From contig JBCNNW010000136.1 of the NCBI GenBank assembly GCA_039594205.1, forward strand, positions 1 to 7,519: a DNA stretch of 7,519 nucleotides. The letters are read 5' to 3'. Shown one piece after another: positions 5,001 through 7,519 of this stretch (position 1 is the first letter of the stretch; each line of letters begins with the position of its first letter). Under the pieces are notes generated by a model. The model searched no databases. It was given only the letters and a program-made list of their open reading frames with translations, and was not told where the DNA came from. This stretch comes from Pseudescherichia sp039594205 (GTDB lineage: Bacteria; Pseudomonadota; Gammaproteobacteria; Enterobacterales; Enterobacteriaceae). Position numbers and translations under genes: made by a program.

Positions 5001-6041
5001 TTACGCCAGGCAGAGCGTCGAGCGGTGCTTAGCCGATTCCATGCCTAGCTCAATTAGCTCCATAATCTGAATCGCCTGACTGGCGGGAACCGGGTTTTCA
5101 CCCACGCCGTTCAGCGCATCGCGGATACCGGCATAGTAGGCTGGATAGTTCCCCGGTACCGTCAGCCAGCTCTCTTCCGCTACCTCTTCGCCCTGCACCC
5201 GGGATAACACGCCGTCGCGCATATCATAGCCCCAGTCCTCCTGCGGCAGACGCTCGCCGTTTTTCAGCCGCTCCTCCTGAGGATCAAGGCCATATTTGAC
5301 GTAGCTGCCGCGAGTGCCGTGTACGATATAGCGGGCCGATTCTGCCGCCGCCAGCAGCGTACCGTGCAGCACCACCCGACGTTGGGGATAGCTCAGCACC
5401 GCATGGAAATAGTCAGTGGCCTGCGCACCCGGGCGCAGCTGTGCCAGATCGACAGTCAAACTCACCGGCAGGCCAAACAGATTTACAGCCTGGTCGAGGA
5501 GGTGCGGTCCCAGATCGTACCAGATGCCGCTTCCCGGGCCGGCCAGCTCGCGCCAGCGGTTACGCACCTGCGGACGAAAGCGGTCGAAATGTGACTCAAA
5601 GTAGGTGATCTCACCCAGCGCCCCATCGGCAAGCAGCGCTTTCACCGTCAGGAAATCACTGTCCCAGCGCCGGTTATGGAACACCGAGAGCACGCGACCC
5701 AGCGATTTGGCCAGCGCGTCCAGCTCACGGGCCTGTGACAGTGTCACGGTAAAGGGTTTATCCACCACGACATGCTTCCCCGCCTCCAGCGCGGCTTTCG
5801 CCAGCGGGAAGTGCGTATCGTTGGGTGTAGGGATAACAATCAGATCGAGACTGGGATCGTTGAAGAGATGCTTAGGCTCTGAAACTACCGGGACCGCAGG
5901 CCAGTCGGCCTTTACTTTAGCTTCATCACTGCTGGAGATGGCGGCTAACTCCATACCTGACGTACCGTCGATCAGCGGAGCGTGAAATGTCTTGCTGGCG
6001 TAGCCGTAGCCGATGAGTCCGACCCGAATTTTATCGTTCAT
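5001..6041 (-). CDS. ydgJ: Gfo/Idh/MocA-family NAD(P)-dependent oxidoreductase YdgJ, 346 aa
   Basis: Predicted cytoplasmic dehydrogenase of the Gfo/Idh/MocA family. It has an N-terminal Rossmann domain with the dinucleotide loop G-L-I-G-Y-G-Y-A at 8-15, the E-A-G-K-H-V-V-V-D-K-P segment with the family's catalytic Lys95, and a C-terminal alpha/beta domain with G-S-G-I-W-Y-D-L-G-P-H carrying Asp176 and His180. Family members oxidise or reduce sugars, inositols and related polyols; the true substrate of YdgJ is not settled to my knowledge. I chose ATG 6041 rather than the longer ATG at 6095 because it gives the 346-residue length I recall for E. coli YdgJ, begins directly before the Rossmann strand (K-I-R-V-G-L-I-G), and has GAGAGG 6 nt upstream. 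It is convergent with add and divergent from blr. Confidence 0.96.
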   Translation of the reverse strand: MNDKIRVGLIGYGYASKTFHAPLIDGTSGMELAAISSSDEAKVKADWPAVPVVSEPKHLFNDPSLDLIVIPTPNDTHFPLAKAALEAGKHVVVDKPFTVTLSQARELDALAKSLGRVLSVFHNRRWDSDFLTVKALLADGALGEITYFESHFDRFRPQVRNRWRELAGPGSGIWYDLGPHLLDQAVNLFGLPVSLTVDLAQLRPGAQATDYFHAVLSYPQRRVVLHGTLLAAAESARYIVHGTRGSYVKYGLDPQEERLKNGERLPQEDWGYDMRDGVLSRVQGEEVAEESWLTVPGNYPAYYAGIRDALNGVGENPVPASQAIQIMELIELGMESAKHRSTLCLA

Positions 6042-6096
6042 TTGCTGCCTCTCGTCTGTGCGCGGGGATATTTCAATCCTCAACAAAGTTGTCACA

Positions 6097-6124
6097 ATAA
6101 TACGTATTTTATAACTTATCTAAA
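6097..6124 (-). promoter_or_regulatory. Predicted promoter of ydgJ
   Basis: On the minus strand TTTAGA (6119-6124) and TATTAT (6097-6102) are 16 nt apart, matching consensus at 4 and 5 of 6 positions. The transcript would start near 6090, giving a leader of about 50 nt before the ATG at 6041. This also supports the shorter ydgJ start, since ATG 6095 would lie before the transcript begins. Confidence 0.35.
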
Positions 6125-6258
6125 ACATCCTGTAGCGCAGTTTAACGTTCCAATTGCGAATAGGCTGAAAATATGGTTTGTTACTTGCTGAGGCTTTTTT
6201 GCGCCGATACTATGCCATTTCTATATACAGGGAGAAATAGAAAAGTATGTCCGGGATA

Positions 6259-6384
6259 ATGAATCGAATCATTGAATTAGCTGGCTGGGTTGTGCTGGGT
6301 GTGAGCGCCATACTGCTGGGGGTTGCCAGCCATATTGATAACTACCAGCCGCCGGAACCTGTCGCTACCGTACAGGCAAAATAG
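6259..6384 (+). CDS. blr: Blr small inner-membrane protein, 41 aa
   Basis: The protein starts M-N-R-I-I-E-L-A-G-W, has one membrane span at about residues 8-24, and ends in the periplasmic-type tail S-H-I-D-N-Y-Q-P-P-E. The end of the span and this tail (G-V-A-S-H-I-D-N-Y-Q-P-P-E) match the E. coli Blr protein as I recall it, which is also 41 residues. Blr was named for altered beta-lactam susceptibility when lost and has been linked to the divisome. An in-frame ATG at 6247 would add M-S-G-I; it has AGGGAGA 11 nt upstream (6229-6235), while ATG 6259 has GGGA only 2 nt upstream. I keep 6259 by homology, but 6247 is a real alternative. A weak promoter with -10 near 6208-6213 (TACTAT) could serve it. 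No cnu/ydgT gene follows. Confidence 0.88.
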   Translation: MNRIIELAGWVVLGVSAILLGVASHIDNYQPPEPVATVQAK

Positions 6385-6470
6385 TGCTCATCCGCGTTAT
6401 TTTTAAACGCCTGTTGTGACGGTCATTTGTCGCCACGTGCGGTAGGAAGTAGCGCGGGTAGCATTCACTG

Positions 6471-6486
6471 TATAATGCTTTATACT
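6471..6486 (+). promoter_or_regulatory. Probable -10 elements upstream of ydgK
   Basis: TATAAT (6471-6476) and TATACT (6481-6486) lie ten bases apart in the blr-ydgK gap, without clear -35 partners. In E. coli this is where cnu would be transcribed, so they may be what remains of the cnu promoter, now driving ydgK. Confidence 0.35.
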
Positions 6487-6531
6487 CTCGCCCTGCAAAA
6501 GTGAGTTAACCATGCCAGGGGAGAAGATGAT

Positions 6532-6972
6532 ATGACCGCAACGCCTGCTGAACGCATTGGAGGCTGGTTGTTGGCGCCCCTCGCCTGGCTGCTGGTCTCC
6601 TTATTGGGAACGCTGTTTGTGGTGGTACGCTTTACCACCGTGCTGCTGACGCCTGAGATTAATGCCGTGCTGAATGCGCAAAGCGCCGGGGATAAAACGC
6701 TGTGGTATGCCTCGTTTATCTTTGCTGTTGCCATGGGCGTTTACACCCTGTGGCTAACCGTGGCTTTCTTTAAGCGACGCCGGCTGGTGCCAAAGCACTA
6801 TATTATCTGGCTGCTCATCACCATCGTGCTGGCGCTGAAAGCCTTTGCGTTCTCACCGGTCTCCGACACTCTGGCGCTGCGCCAGCTGCTGTTTCCTTTA
6901 CTGGCTGGCGCCCTGATCGTCCCCTATTTCAAACGATCGCAACGGGTAAAGAAGACCTTCGTAAACCCGTAA
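6532..6972 (+). CDS. ydgK: Inner-membrane protein YdgK (DUF2569 family), 146 aa
   Basis: A four-span integral membrane protein of unknown function: hydrophobic segments at about residues 11-35, 57-78, 90-106 and 117-131, with basic loops K-R-R-R (76-79) and K-R-S-Q-R-V-K-K near the end. The opening E-R-I-G-G-W-L-L, the loop K-R-R-R-x-V-P-K-H-Y-I-I-W-L-L and the ending T-F-V-N-P match E. coli YdgK from memory; that protein is about 136 aa, and the extra length here falls in the first periplasmic loop. AGGGGAGAA at 6517-6525 is a strong ribosome binding site. A 7-codon ORF (6512-6535, M-P-G-E-K-M-I) contains this site and its TGA overlaps the ydgK ATG as ATGA, so a coupled leader peptide is possible. 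rsxA follows 78 nt later in the same direction. Confidence 0.93.
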   Translation: MTATPAERIGGWLLAPLAWLLVSLLGTLFVVVRFTTVLLTPEINAVLNAQSAGDKTLWYASFIFAVAMGVYTLWLTVAFFKRRRLVPKHYIIWLLITIVLALKAFAFSPVSDTLALRQLLFPLLAGALIVPYFKRSQRVKKTFVNP

Positions 6973-6993
6973 TTAACCCTATACGTTGTACTG

Positions 6994-7022
6994 TTGTCGC
7001 CCGGATCAATTTATCCGATAAT
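6994..7022 (+). promoter_or_regulatory. Predicted rsxA promoter
   Basis: TTGTCG (6994-6999) and GATAAT (7017-7022) are 17 nt apart and match consensus at 4 and 5 of 6 positions; the transcript would start about 22 nt before the rsxA ATG. CGGAT/ATCCG (7002-7006 and 7013-7017) forms an inverted repeat inside the spacer that overlaps the -10 and could be a regulator site. Confidence 0.4.
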
Positions 7023-7050
7023 AGGCGGCTACTCTTCTTCAGGCTGAATA

Positions 7051-7519
7051 ATGACTGATTATCTGTTGCTGTTTGTCGGAACCGTACTGGTTAATAACTT
7101 TGTATTGGTTAAGTTCCTCGGTCTCTGCCCGTTTATGGGGGTGTCCAAAAAGCTGGAGACCGCCATGGGGATGGGGCTGGCGACCACCTTTGTCATGACC
7201 CTGGCCTCTATTTGCGCGTGGCTGATCGATACGTGGATCCTGATTCCGCTGGATCTCATCTACTTGCGTACCCTGGCCTTTATTCTGGTCATCGCCGTGG
7301 TGGTGCAGTTCACCGAAATGGTGGTACGTAAAACCAGCCCGGCCCTCTATCGCCTGCTGGGGATCTTCCTGCCGCTCATTACCACCAACTGCGCGGTGCT
7401 GGGCGTGGCGCTGTTGAACATCAACCTCGGCCATAATTTTTTACAGTCGGCGCTATACGGTTTCTCCGCTGCCGTCGGCTTCTCGCTGGTGATGGTCCTG
7501 TTTGCTGTCATTCGCGAAG
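7051..7519 (+). CDS. rsxA: RsxA, membrane subunit of the SoxR-reducing/Rnf-type complex, 3' end beyond window
   Basis: This is the first gene of the rsxABCDGE operon, whose inner-membrane complex keeps the [2Fe-2S] cluster of SoxR reduced and so turns off the superoxide response; homologous Rnf complexes transfer electrons between NADH and ferredoxin coupled to ion movement. 156 codons are visible of about 193. Membrane spans run at about residues 4-23, 39-58, 68-89, 102-122 and 134-153. The paired half-membrane motifs V-N-N-F-V-L-V-K-F-L-G-L-C-P and L-I-T-T-N-C-A-V-L-G place Cys26 and Cys114 mid-membrane, where RnfA/RnfE (NqrD/NqrE) proteins bind an iron centre. AGG 7 nt before the ATG supports the start. 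The 3' part and rsxB onwards lie outside the window. Confidence 0.96.
   Translation, partial: MTDYLLLFVGTVLVNNFVLVKFLGLCPFMGVSKKLETAMGMGLATTFVMTLASICAWLIDTWILIPLDLIYLRTLAFILVIAVVVQFTEMVVRKTSPALYRLLGIFLPLITTNCAVLGVALLNINLGHNFLQSALYGFSAAVGFSLVMVLFAVIRE

Noticed and set aside
6042..6095. 18-residue N-terminal extension of YdgJ
   Set aside because: The extension is not in the E. coli protein as recalled, its ATG lies at or before the predicted transcript start, and ATG 6041 has a good ribosome binding site.
7039..7434. 131-codon minus-strand ORF
   Set aside because: Antisense shadow of rsxA, with the His/Gln/Asp-rich composition typical of the complement of membrane-protein codons.

Overview
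The window looks like chromosome of a member of the Enterobacteriaceae. The right half matches a known enteric block: add (adenosine deaminase), ydgJ (oxidoreductase), blr (41-residue membrane protein), ydgK (inner-membrane protein) and rsxA (first gene of the SoxR-reducing/Rnf complex). Recalled E. coli proteins agree closely in sequence and length, but two differences argue against E. coli itself. The malI-malX-malY genes expected upstream of add are not there, and the small gene cnu/ydgT, which in E. coli lies between blr and ydgK, is missing. I cannot name the genus.

Layout. Positions 1-723 (minus) hold a metallo-beta-lactamase-fold hydrolase that runs off the left edge. Across a 357-nt gap, 1081-1857 (plus) is an alpha/beta-hydrolase ending in a strong intrinsic terminator. 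Positions 1908-3707 form an accessory patch: two head-to-head copies of a 24-nt hairpin repeat (arms GTCCGC/GCGGAC), a truncated IS30-family transposase (minus), a promoter, a 67-codon ORF that overlaps a basic 128-codon toxin-like ORF in the -1 frame, an acidic probable immunity gene joined to it by a TAATG overlap, a small very AT-rich hydrophobic ORF on the minus strand, and a decayed third copy of the hairpin repeat. GC drops to about 47% in the toxin/immunity pair and to about 33% around 3480-3660. From 3738 the sequence returns to core genes through a palindrome-rich intergenic region, with a striking paired operator-like site just upstream of add.

How the parts work together. The toxin and immunity ORFs look like an orphan module of a polymorphic-toxin system (CDI, Rhs or T6SS cargo type): basic C-terminal domain, acidic partner, coupled translation, neighbouring IS debris and low GC. 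The core genes are unrelated in function: purine salvage (add), NAD(P)-dependent sugar-type oxidoreduction (ydgJ), envelope/divisome membrane protein (blr), unknown membrane protein (ydgK) and electron transfer that switches off the SoxR response (rsxA). add and ydgJ converge on one shared bidirectional terminator.
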